A stretch of DNA of 12,738 bases from RGIG7332 sp045589235 (GCA_045589235.1 JAZNOR010000090.1:1-12738); one strand, 5' to 3'. Counted from the stretch's first letter, positions 1 through 5,811 are shown. Program-made: numbers and translations. The notes: generated by a model not told the origin, from the letters alone.

Positions 1-120
1 GACTTTGCAAAGCTCGGCGAGACAGATCCGCTCTTTGCAGAACTCGATAAGCTCTGCAAGGCAAATAACGGCCTCTGGAACACTGAAGCTGAAAAGGTTT
101 TACTTGCAGCAAAGAGATAA
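1..120 (+). CDS. C-terminal end of an unidentified protein (partial, 5' end outside window)
   Basis: Frame 1 is open from the first base to a TAA at 118-120 and gives 39 residues, beginning DFAKLGETDP and ending VLLAAKR. I do not recognise the family. The fragment looks like a soluble, helix-rich, charged C-terminus, with no membrane segment or cysteine pattern. Codon choice differs from the next gene: five of the seven leucines are CTC, and AAC and GGC are used, whereas the following gene favours CTT, TTA and AT-ending codons. Such bias is often seen in highly expressed genes, but the sample is very small. A probable terminator follows within about 45 bases, so this is probably the last gene of its transcript. 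That it is coding is supported by the clean frame, the stop codon and the terminator; the function is unknown. Confidence 0.7.
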   Translation, partial: DFAKLGETDPLFAELDKLCKANNGLWNTEAEKVLLAAKR

Positions 121-133
121 GTTAATGAAATTT

Positions 134-163
134 AAAAAGACGGACACGTGGCGTTCTTTTTTT
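134..163 (+). terminator. Probable intrinsic terminator after the first (partial) gene
   Basis: An A-run followed by GACG (134-142) can pair with CGTTC plus a T-run (152-163), with one bulged base and a roughly 9-base loop containing CACGTG. The stem is short and imperfect, but it is A-flanked on the left and followed by seven or more Ts on the right. It sits 13 bases after the stop codon and just before a new promoter, which is the expected place. Confidence 0.55.
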
Positions 164-174
164 ATTACTTTCTA

Positions 175-203
175 TTGACTATTGCAATAAAATTTACTAT
201 AAT
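175..203 (+). promoter_or_regulatory. Sigma-A-type promoter of the GH115-like gene
   Basis: TTGACT (175-180) and TATAAT (198-203) are separated by exactly 17 bases, a near-consensus housekeeping promoter. Transcription would begin near 210, leaving a leader of about 25 bases with the ribosome binding site AAAGGAG (221-227) 8 bases before the ATG. A perfect 10-base palindrome, TATTGCAATA (180-189), lies in the spacer right behind the -35 box and could be a repressor site; that is only an inference from position. Confidence 0.8.
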
Positions 204-235
204 CTAAATAAATATTGTAAAAAGGAGTTTTTACT

Positions 236-2176
236 ATGTTGCTGTTCAATAGAGAGTTTTGTATAAAAATTTGCCTTAAAAATACAAGTAAGTATGTTTT
301 AAAAGCAGTGGAAGATTTGCGAGCTGACTTTGTAAAAGTAAGTGGAAATTTTCCTGAAATAGTAAAAGAAGAATGTGATAGCTGCATTGTAATTGAGGAA
401 AATAAATTAACCGATGAGCCGATAATGGATGAAAGCTTTTCGGTTAAAACAGATGGCGAGAAGATAAGAATTAAAGCTCCGTCATATCTCGGTACAATGT
501 GGGGAATATACACCTTTTCGGAAAAGATTTTAGGGATAGATCCGTGCTATCTGTTTAATGATATGGCTATAGAAAAACGTGAAAGCCTTGAAATTTCTGA
601 AATAAATATAGAAGAAGCGCAGAAAGGCTTTGCTTTCCGCGGCGCGTTTATAAACGATGAGGATTTACTTACCGAGTGGAAAATCGGAAGTGGTGTACGC
701 GACTATCCGGGGATGAATCTTTTTAAAACAACGCTTGAAGAGAGTGTTATAGACAAGGTTATAGAAACAATTCTCCGTTTAAAAATGAATCTTGTAATTC
801 CTGCAACATTTTTAAATATCGACAATCCGGATGAAAAACATCTTGCAGATTGTGTTGCAGAGCGAGGAATATACTTATCACAGCATCACGTTGAGCCTTT
901 GGGTCTTTCAGGCTATACTTTCTCCGATTATTGCAAAAAATATAATATTACGGGTGAGTTTTCTTATATGAAAAACCCTGAGGTTATGGAAAAAGCCTGG
1001 GAATTTTATGCGAAAAAATGGGCGGAGTATGATAACGTGGTTTGGCAGATTGGTCTCCGCGGATTAGATGATAGGCCTGCATGGTACGATGAAACAGACG
1101 ATCCGACCGATGATGATTTGAGAAAATACGGCGAGATTATAAGTCAGGTTTATGCAAAGCAAATAGAAATAATAAAAAAAGCAACAGGCGGCAGAGCGCA
1201 GCATTTCACCTCTACTTTGTGGATGGAAGGCTCTGAGCTTATGCAAAAGGGCTTTTTAAGTTTCCCCGAGGGAGTTACCGTTGTTTTTGCTGATGCGGGG
1301 CTCAATCAGATGTATGGTAATGAATATTACAGTATAAAACGTGAGAGCAAATATAACTACGGAATATACTACCATCTTAACTTTTTCGATATGGGTCCGC
1401 ACCTTGCACCGCAAACGGGTGTAGATAAAATCTATTACAATACAAAACTTGCATACGATAATGGCGATAACGCATATTACATTTTAAATGTTGCCAATAT
1501 CCGCGAGTTTGTGTTTGAAATGCGTGCATGCGCCGAGATGCTCTGGAATACTAGAGAATTTTCGATTGATAAGTATTATGATAAATATTGCAAAGTATTT
1601 AAAGAGCATAAGCTTGAAGCTAAAAAACTCGTTTGCAATTATTTTAACTTTTTACCGTGTCTTGAGTCAAAGCTTTTAACACTTCACCATTACTACGGTG
1701 CGATTTTCAACTGTTACATTGGCGAAACGCCTGAAAATGTTAAAAACTACATAATAAAAGAAGGCGATGTTCTGCGCCACGGCTCATATCTCATACATGA
1801 GCTTAAAACAGGTGAGTTTACGGACAAAAAGCTCTATAAGCTATATTACGATGAAATTAAAACCGCAATTTCAAATTACGAAAAATTATCTGCTGACTTT
1901 GAAAACCTTGCGGAAAAACTACCTGCAAATCAAAGCTTGCACATAAAAGCAAAGTGGATTCTTTTCTCAAAAACACTGCTTTGTATTTACAAATGGTATG
2001 CAAATCTGTTTGATGCGCGAGAGGAAAAAGCTGCGATAAAGCTTGCGTGCGGCGCATTAGAAGAGTATCTCGAAATGAGAAAAATTGCCGAATACGGCGA
2101 GTTTGCAAACTGGTATCGCGGTGAGCGAAAATTTAACATTCAAAACAAGCTTCTTGATACAAAATCTCTTTTATAG
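236..2176 (+). CDS. GH115-like glycoside hydrolase (putative alpha-glucuronidase), cytoplasmic
   Basis: GH115 enzymes remove glucuronic or 4-O-methylglucuronic acid side groups from xylan. The 646-residue product follows the GH115 plan. An N-terminal domain (about 1-125) ends in the block GTMWGIYTFSEKILGIDP (86-103), matching the usual YGIY-SE-GVSPW block. The (beta/alpha)8-like catalytic domain (about 130-445) contains RGAFINDED (135-143), HHVEP (217-221, usually SHHEP), GLRGLDDRPAW (273-283), ADAG (352-355), YYHLNFFDMGPH (378-389) and NVANIREF (418-425, usually NVGDLKP-E). A helical segment (about 440-620) follows. Acidic residues in these blocks are catalytic candidates, but I cannot assign them. 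Most GH115 proteins are longer, secreted and carry an extra C-terminal domain. This one has no signal peptide and stops after the helical region, so it probably acts on imported oligosaccharides. The start is supported by AAAGGAG 8 bases upstream. No terminator follows, so read-through into the next gene is possible. The family call is good; the exact substrate is unproven. Confidence 0.8.
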   Translation: MLLFNREFCIKICLKNTSKYVLKAVEDLRADFVKVSGNFPEIVKEECDSCIVIEENKLTDEPIMDESFSVKTDGEKIRIKAPSYLGTMWGIYTFSEKILGIDPCYLFNDMAIEKRESLEISEINIEEAQKGFAFRGAFINDEDLLTEWKIGSGVRDYPGMNLFKTTLEESVIDKVIETILRLKMNLVIPATFLNIDNPDEKHLADCVAERGIYLSQHHVEPLGLSGYTFSDYCKKYNITGEFSYMKNPEVMEKAWEFYAKKWAEYDNVVWQIGLRGLDDRPAWYDETDDPTDDDLRKYGEIISQVYAKQIEIIKKATGGRAQHFTSTLWMEGSELMQKGFLSFPEGVTVVFADAGLNQMYGNEYYSIKRESKYNYGIYYHLNFFDMGPHLAPQTGVDKIYYNTKLAYDNGDNAYYILNVANIREFVFEMRACAEMLWNTREFSIDKYYDKYCKVFKEHKLEAKKLVCNYFNFLPCLESKLLTLHHYYGAIFNCYIGETPENVKNYIIKEGDVLRHGSYLIHELKTGEFTDKKLYKLYYDEIKTAISNYEKLSADFENLAEKLPANQSLHIKAKWILFSKTLLCIYKWYANLFDAREEKAAIKLACGALEEYLEMRKIAEYGEFANWYRGERKFNIQNKLLDTKSLL

Positions 2177-2182
2177 CACGGT

Positions 2183-2211
2183 TTGACAACTCCATTTATT
2201 TTTGGTAAAAT
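2183..2211 (+). promoter_or_regulatory. Sigma-A-type promoter of the DtxR-family gene
   Basis: TTGACA (2183-2188) and TAAAAT (2206-2211) are 17 bases apart, close to consensus. The -35 box begins 6 bases after the stop codon of the preceding gene. A transcript would start near 2218, which means the in-frame TTG at 2183 is part of the promoter and not a start codon; the regulator begins at 2243. Confidence 0.8.
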
Positions 2212-2220
2212 AGAGCCAAA
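2201..2220 (+). promoter_or_regulatory. Candidate operator dyad around the -10 box of the DtxR-family gene
   Basis: TTTGG (2201-2205) and CCAAA (2216-2220) form an inverted repeat with a 10-base spacer that contains the -10 box and reaches the expected transcription start. A dimeric regulator bound here would block RNA polymerase, as in autoregulated DtxR-family genes. It does not match the classical DtxR, IdeR or MntR operators, and 5-base arms can occur by chance. Confidence 0.3.
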
Positions 2221-2242
2221 GATTAAATGTGGAGTATGTGTA

Positions 2243-2623
2243 ATGAAGATTAAAGAGTCGGCTGAAAATTATCTGGAAGCGATACTTAAAATCGGAAAAG
2301 AAAAAGGTACGGTTCGCAGCATTGATATTGCAAATGAACTTTGCTTTTCCAAGGCGAGTATTTCCGTTGCCATGAAAAACTTCCGTGAGGAAGGATATAT
2401 AAATATGGATGCTGACGGGTTTATTACACTCACCGATAAAGGCAGAGCAGTTGCGGAGCGTGTTTATGAACGCCATGAGGTGATTGCAAATCTGCTTATT
2501 GCAATCGGCGTTGAAAGAGATACTGCCTTTGAAGACAGCTGCAAAATTGAGCACGATTTGAGCGACGAAACATTTAATAAAATTAAAGAATTTTTTGAAA
2601 ATTATAAAAAAACACACCTGTAA
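2243..2623 (+). CDS. DtxR/MntR-family metal-dependent transcriptional regulator
   Basis: The 126-residue product is a metal-sensing repressor of the iron/manganese type. A winged-helix DNA-binding domain covers about 1-70, with the recognition region FSKASISVAMKNFREEGYI (35-53) and the wing GFITLTDKG (59-67). A short dimerisation domain follows (about 75-126), carrying RHEVIANLL (77-85) and SCKIEHDLS (99-107). Aligned by eye with MntR and DtxR, the metal-site positions are N9, E12, H78, C100, E103 and H104. The C-x2-E-H arrangement resembles the iron sensor DtxR, whereas MntR has Glu at the Cys position; N9 replaces the usual Asp or Met. The SH3-like third domain of true DtxR is absent, as in MntR. 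The ATG at 2243 is chosen because TGGAG lies 8 bases upstream and a promoter occupies the longer frame. No metal transporter gene is adjacent, so its target is unknown; autoregulation is possible through the dyad at 2201-2220. Confidence 0.88.
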   Translation: MKIKESAENYLEAILKIGKEKGTVRSIDIANELCFSKASISVAMKNFREEGYINMDADGFITLTDKGRAVAERVYERHEVIANLLIAIGVERDTAFEDSCKIEHDLSDETFNKIKEFFENYKKTHL

Positions 2624-2633
2624 GGTGTGTTTT
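2609..2633 (+). terminator. Perfect hairpin over the stop codon of the DtxR-family gene (terminator or attenuator)
   Basis: AAAACACACCT (2609-2619) pairs perfectly with AGGTGTGTTTT (2623-2633) around the 3-base loop GTA. The TAA stop (2621-2623) lies in the loop and at the base of the 3' arm. The T-run is short (TTTTGCTTT), so this is a weak or partial terminator. A ribosome ending translation of the regulator would cover the hairpin and could let transcription continue into the acyltransferase gene, which has no clear promoter of its own. Confidence 0.55.
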
Positions 2634-2650
2634 GCTTTGAGGTGAAAAAT

Positions 2651-3520
2651 ATGACAGTTTTAGAAGCTAATAAATATTTAAAATTAAATGATGAGCAGAT
2701 GCGTGAACTTTGCAGTTATATGGAAACTCTTGAGCAAAGCGAAGAGCTTCTCGGCTATCTGCAGGATGCATATCGCGAAATTTACATAGAAAAGAAAGAA
2801 TTTCCGCCGCTTGAAGAAAAGTATAATAAGCTTATTCCAGATAACGCATTTGACGGGCATTTCTACATCCTCGTCGGTATTCTAAACTTGGAAAAGCTTA
2901 TTGTATTTTATAAAGAACACAACATTTCAGACGATATTTTACTCCACACTCTTCAGGACACCGCAATATTTATGTGGGATAGAAAGAACAAGGAGCGCCG
3001 TCTTAATGTTCCGAGCAATTTCTGGCTATATAAAAGCTATTCGGGCGAGGCGTTCAGACTAGGCAGAATGCAGTTTGAAATGACAACGCTCAAGGAAGAA
3101 AGTGAAATTCCCGGTCTTTCAAAGGGAGATCCGATACTTGAAGGACATGTTCCGCAGGGCGAGCCGATGGATCACGACGCCTGCTGGGAAAGCTATCGCA
3201 GAGCATTCCCGTTTTTTGAGGAGCATTTTGGTTTTACAGCGAAGGCGGTGCATTTATCTACTTGGATGCTAGACCCCGAACTTGTAGCACTTTTACCGCC
3301 GACAAGCAATATAGTTAAGTGGGCAAATGATGTTACGCTTTTTCCGGATATACTCCCGGCTACTATCGGAAAGTTCATTTTCGGCGATGTCAATTTTGAC
3401 CCGAAAACCGCCCCGCGTGACACATCTCTCCGCCGCGCTATCTTAGACCATATCGAAAAGGGTGGCAAGTTCGTTAACCGCGCAGGTGTAATTCTACGCG
3501 AAACAATAATGGGTGAATAA
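2651..3520 (+). CDS. Acyltransferase-domain protein (NAT_N plus GNAT_C type), substrate unknown
   Basis: The 289-residue product resembles the two-domain Firmicutes proteins usually labelled acyltransferase domain-containing protein: an all-helical N-terminal domain (about 1-120) and a GNAT-like C-terminal domain (about 121-285). Recognisable blocks are RLGRMQFEM (136-144), HVPQGEPMD (166-174), SYRRAFPFFEEHF (181-193), HLSTWMLDPEL (201-211) and LPPTSNIVKW (215-224). The fold suggests transfer of an acyl group from acyl-CoA; donor and acceptor are unknown. It has no signal peptide or membrane segment, so it should be cytoplasmic. The start at 2651 is supported by AGGTGA (2640-2645); the in-frame GTG at 2627 lies inside the hairpin that ends the previous gene and is rejected. 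Twenty-seven bases separate it from the DtxR-family stop codon and no promoter is obvious there, so the two are probably co-transcribed, at least in part. Why they pair is unclear. Confidence 0.75.
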   Translation: MTVLEANKYLKLNDEQMRELCSYMETLEQSEELLGYLQDAYREIYIEKKEFPPLEEKYNKLIPDNAFDGHFYILVGILNLEKLIVFYKEHNISDDILLHTLQDTAIFMWDRKNKERRLNVPSNFWLYKSYSGEAFRLGRMQFEMTTLKEESEIPGLSKGDPILEGHVPQGEPMDHDACWESYRRAFPFFEEHFGFTAKAVHLSTWMLDPELVALLPPTSNIVKWANDVTLFPDILPATIGKFIFGDVNFDPKTAPRDTSLRRAILDHIEKGGKFVNRAGVILRETIMGE

Positions 3521-3550
3521 AAAAAGAGTGGCTTTTCGCCACTGTTTTAT
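3521..3550. terminator. Bidirectional intrinsic terminator between convergent genes
   Basis: AGTGGC (3527-3532) and GCCACT (3538-3543) form a GC-rich stem with a 5-base loop. On the + strand it is followed by GTTTTATTTATTTT, and on the - strand by CTTTTTATT. It sits directly after the stop of the acyltransferase gene (3518-3520) and of the small - strand gene (3551-3553), and so can end both transcripts. Confidence 0.88.
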
Positions 3551-3748
3551 TTATTTTAAATTTTCAATGCCCATAAAGAGGGCATCTTTTATGATTTCGG
3601 TGATATTTGAATATTTATCCTGGTTTTTCTCTAAGATATCATATAAAATATCGTGAAGCTTACCGTCGACAATAACGGTAACTCCCTCAACCTTTTCACC
3701 TGTCATAGAATTTTCAAATTCATCGTTTAAAAAAGTAACACTGTCCAT
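3551..3748 (-). CDS. Small acidic protein with ribbon-helix-helix-like layout
   Basis: I do not recognise a named family for this 65-residue protein. After an N-terminal stretch (1-20), a strand VTVIVDG (23-29) is followed by a helix (30-43), a turn around KYSN (45-48) and a second helix ITEIIKDALFMGIENLK (49-65). This beta-alpha-alpha order matches CopG/Arc-type ribbon-helix-helix proteins and can be lined up with CopG by eye. Against DNA binding, the protein is strongly acidic (14 Asp/Glu against 6 Lys and no Arg), and the strand that would touch DNA carries no basic residue. It may instead be a protein-binding member of that fold. The ATG is supported by GGAGG (3758-3762 on the - strand) 9 bases upstream. 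It lies 60 bases after yigZ in the same direction, with its own candidate promoter and a good terminator behind it. No toxin gene is adjacent. Confidence 0.7.
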   Translation of the reverse strand: MDSVTFLNDEFENSMTGEKVEGVTVIVDGKLHDILYDILEKNQDKYSNITEIIKDALFMGIENLK

Positions 3749-3778
3749 TTTATTGTACCTCCGTTTAGTTATAATAAT

Positions 3779-3807
3779 AGTGTAAGTTGAAGTTTAACTT
3801 TTGTCAA
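3779..3807 (-). promoter_or_regulatory. Candidate promoter of the small acidic protein gene
   Basis: Read on the - strand, a perfect TTGACA (3802-3807) is followed after 17 bases by TACACT (3779-3784). The -10 box matches consensus at four of six positions, so strength is uncertain. The -35 box begins just after the yigZ stop codon, which suggests the small gene can be expressed apart from hflX-yigZ. Confidence 0.5.
3784..3800. repeat. Operator-like palindrome within the promoter spacer
   Basis: AAGTTTAACTT (3790-3800) is an inverted repeat with 5-base arms around one base, and a further AAGTT copy (3784-3788) precedes it in direct orientation, 6 bases apart start to start. The cluster fills the spacer between the -35 and -10 boxes of the candidate - strand promoter, where bound repressors commonly block transcription. 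No function is demonstrated. Confidence 0.35.
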
Positions 3808-3808
3808 G

Positions 3809-4438
3809 CTATTTAATGCGCACTCCCATAAATTTATCCTCCATAGGAACGGGCGAGACAGCACCATTTGTGTGGTCTAAAATCTGTGCACAGAAGTTAT
3901 CCACCTCTTTGGCAGGGCACCAGGCATCAAATAAAACAGCCGAGCCGTAATCAATATTATCAATAACTCCGCCAAGCTCCTCTATTTTTAATTTAACGCG
4001 CTCCTGCCAGTTATATGGTGCTTCAATTAAAAGATGAGTCCAACGGCGCATAAGCGCAATTCCTGCCGCATCAAGGCCGATTTTGGCGGTTTTTGTATAT
4101 GCTCGCACCAAGCCACCGGCACCTAAGAGTATTCCGCCGAAATAGCGCGTTGCAACGCATAGCACATTCGTAACGTTCTCACGCCTTAGCACTTCTAACA
4201 TCGGCATACCTGCAGTACCCTGCGGCTCGCCGTTATCGGAAAAGCGCATGATATTGTTTTCACGGATTATATATGCATAGCAATTGTGAGCTGCACCACG
4301 ATACTTTTCGTTCATTTCACGGATTTTATCGAGCGCCTCTTCTTCAGTTTCACAACGCCAAACAGAGCCGATAAAACGCGATTTTTTCTCGGTAAATTCG
4401 TCCTCGCCAAAGCCGGCAGGAACTAAGTATTCATCCAT
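3809..4438 (-). CDS. yigZ: YigZ/IMPACT-family (UPF0029) protein
   Basis: The 209-residue product has the length and two-domain plan of bacterial YigZ (YvyE in Bacillus). The IMPACT domain (about 1-125) holds KKSRFIG (18-24), HNCYAY (51-56), the block DNGEPQGTAGMPML (68-81) and the family signature ATRYFGGILLGAGGLVRAY (96-114). A DUF1949-type ferredoxin-like domain follows (about 133-195). The eukaryotic relative IMPACT affects translational control by binding GCN1. The bacterial role is not settled, though the second domain resembles nucleic-acid or ribosome-binding modules. The gene starts 4 bases after the hflX stop codon; its ribosome binding site AAAGGAG (4449-4455 on the - strand) lies inside hflX, so the two are almost certainly co-transcribed and probably translationally coupled. 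Pairing with a ribosome-associated GTPase fits a translation-related job, which is inference from context. Confidence 0.93.
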   Translation of the reverse strand: MDEYLVPAGFGEDEFTEKKSRFIGSVWRCETEEEALDKIREMNEKYRGAAHNCYAYIIRENNIMRFSDNGEPQGTAGMPMLEVLRRENVTNVLCVATRYFGGILLGAGGLVRAYTKTAKIGLDAAGIALMRRWTHLLIEAPYNWQERVKLKIEELGGVIDNIDYGSAVLFDAWCPAKEVDNFCAQILDHTNGAVSPVPMEDKFMGVRIK

Positions 4439-4442
4439 TTTA

Positions 4443-5699
4443 TCAGCTCTCCTTTACAATAAATTCAGAAATACGCCCGTAAATCTTTTCGTTGCAGATA
4501 GCTTTTACTACAATGCATTCGGGTAAATATTCAAAAGATTCAACACGCGCCTCGCGGTGCAGTAAATCCAGAAGTCCTGCCTGAGAGTAAGGAAGATTCA
4601 GAACTGCATTGCGAAGCCCACGGTCGAGGGTGCGAGCAATTGTGTTTTTTAAATCGTCAAGTCCTTTTCCGGTTTTTGCACTGATTGTAACAATATTTTC
4701 GCCGAATGGCAAATCGTCGATATCCGGGCAGGCATCAATTTTGTTAAATACTGTGATTGCTGGTTTATCGGAAGCATTTAATTCGGAAACGATCTGTTCC
4801 ACAACGCGAACGTGATCGCGCCAATCGGGATTTGAAGAATCAACAACGTGTAAAAGTAAATCTGCGAAGCTTAATTCTTCAAGTGTTGCCTTAAACGCCT
4901 CAACCAAATGGTGAGGTAATTTACGAATAAAACCTACCGTGTCGGACAGCACAATCTCAAGTGTATCCGACACCTCATATTTTCTGGTGGTAGGGTCAAG
5001 CGTGTCAAATAACCGGTTTTGTGCCGAGATTTCGGAATTGGTAAGCGTATTTAAAAGCGTTGACTTGCCTGCATTTGTATATCCGACAATCGCGACAAGA
5101 GGAATCTCGTGTTTAATCCTTGCACGGCGCTGTTCGCCGCGATTCTTGCGAACCTCAAGGAGCTCCTCGCGAAGCTTTGAAATGTGTCGATGAATGTGAC
5201 GCCTATCCGTCTCAAGCTTGGTTTCACCTGGACCACGCGTACCGATACCGCCACCAAGACGTGAAAGCTCAACACCACGACCGGTAAGGCGTGGCAGAAT
5301 ATATTTGTACTGCGCGAGCTCGACCTGCAATTTACCTTCGCGCGTTTGTGCGCGCGATGCAAAAATATCCAAAATAAGCGTGCTGCGGTCAATTACACGC
5401 ACACCGATTATATCCTCTAAATTACGTGTTTGTGCAGGGGTAAGCTCGTTATCAAAAACAATGAGCGTTGCAGATAAATTTTTCGCGAGCTCACCTATTT
5501 CTTCGGCTTTCCCTGTGCCTAGAAAGGTCTTTGGCTCAGGCGTCTGACGGTTCTGAACAACTCTTGCAAGAGTTTCGCCGCCTGCCGTTGTAAAAAGTTC
5601 TTCAAGCTCATCGAGTGTAGCGTCGGTTACAGAAAGCTCCGGCGGAAGTGCGGGAGAGTTTAAACCAACCAATATAGCTCTTTCACAATTCTTATCCAT
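4443..5699 (-). CDS. hflX: GTPase HflX, ribosome-associated
   Basis: HflX binds the 50S subunit and can split stalled or stress-inactivated ribosomes. The 418-residue product has the normal length and order. The N-terminal HflX domain (about 8-195) contains FLGTGKAEEI (59-68), LGGGIGTRGPGETKLETDRR (148-167) and a basic coiled helix (168-195). The GTPase domain (about 200-360) has G1 GYTNAGKS (206-213), G2 around DPTTR (235-239), G3 DTVGF (253-257), G4 NKID (319-322) and G5 SAK (340-342). A C-terminal domain (about 365-418) closes it. All nucleotide-binding motifs are intact. The ATG start is supported by GAGGTG (5704-5709 on the - strand) just upstream. It heads a - strand group with yigZ, and is divergent from addB across 112 bases with closely packed promoters. 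Confidence 0.97.
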   Translation of the reverse strand: MDKNCERAILVGLNSPALPPELSVTDATLDELEELFTTAGGETLARVVQNRQTPEPKTFLGTGKAEEIGELAKNLSATLIVFDNELTPAQTRNLEDIIGVRVIDRSTLILDIFASRAQTREGKLQVELAQYKYILPRLTGRGVELSRLGGGIGTRGPGETKLETDRRHIHRHISKLREELLEVRKNRGEQRRARIKHEIPLVAIVGYTNAGKSTLLNTLTNSEISAQNRLFDTLDPTTRKYEVSDTLEIVLSDTVGFIRKLPHHLVEAFKATLEELSFADLLLHVVDSSNPDWRDHVRVVEQIVSELNASDKPAITVFNKIDACPDIDDLPFGENIVTISAKTGKGLDDLKNTIARTLDRGLRNAVLNLPYSQAGLLDLLHREARVESFEYLPECIVVKAICNEKIYGRISEFIVKES

Positions 5700-5726
5700 A
5701 AAGCACCTCGAAATGATTATAAGTAT

Positions 5727-5755
5727 ATTTTACATTTTTTTTTGTTGCTTGTAAA
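5727..5755 (-). promoter_or_regulatory. Promoter of hflX-yigZ
   Basis: On the - strand TTTACA (5750-5755) and TAAAAT (5727-5732) are 17 bases apart, each one mismatch from consensus. The spacer contains a run of nine As, which may bend the DNA. The transcript would start about 20 bases before the ATG at 5699. A second possible -10, TATAAT (5717-5722 region), lacks a good -35 partner. Confidence 0.6.
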
Positions 5756-5778
5756 GCGAATAACTGTTATCATATAAA
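5745..5778 (+). promoter_or_regulatory. Candidate promoter(s) of addB-addA
   Basis: Two overlapping choices fit: TTGCTT (5745-5750) with TATCAT (5768-5773) at 17 bases, or TTGTAA (5749-5754) with TATAAA (5773-5778) at 18 bases. Both would give a leader of about 30 bases before the ATG at 5812. The second -35 box overlaps the hflX -35 box on the other strand. Confidence 0.5.
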
Positions 5779-5811
5779 TATAAAATGTTTTTCAGAAGGT
5801 GAGGGAGTACT

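Noticed and set aside
2183..2242. Longer DtxR-family protein starting at the TTG at 2183
   Set aside because: That TTG is the -35 box of a near-consensus promoter, and the ATG at 2243 has a well-spaced ribosome binding site and starts where DtxR homology begins.
2171..2617. 148-codon open frame on the - strand opposite the DtxR-family gene
   Set aside because: It mirrors nearly the whole of a clearly conserved regulator gene, and its sequence is hydrophobic and Phe-rich, as expected from an antisense shadow.
2627..2650. Longer acyltransferase starting at the GTG at 2627
   Set aside because: The GTG lies in the 3' arm of the upstream hairpin, and AGGTGA precedes the ATG at 2651.
4939..5547. 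Two + strand open frames inside hflX
   Set aside because: Both are antisense to intact, motif-bearing parts of HflX and rich in Ser and Arg, typical of shadows.
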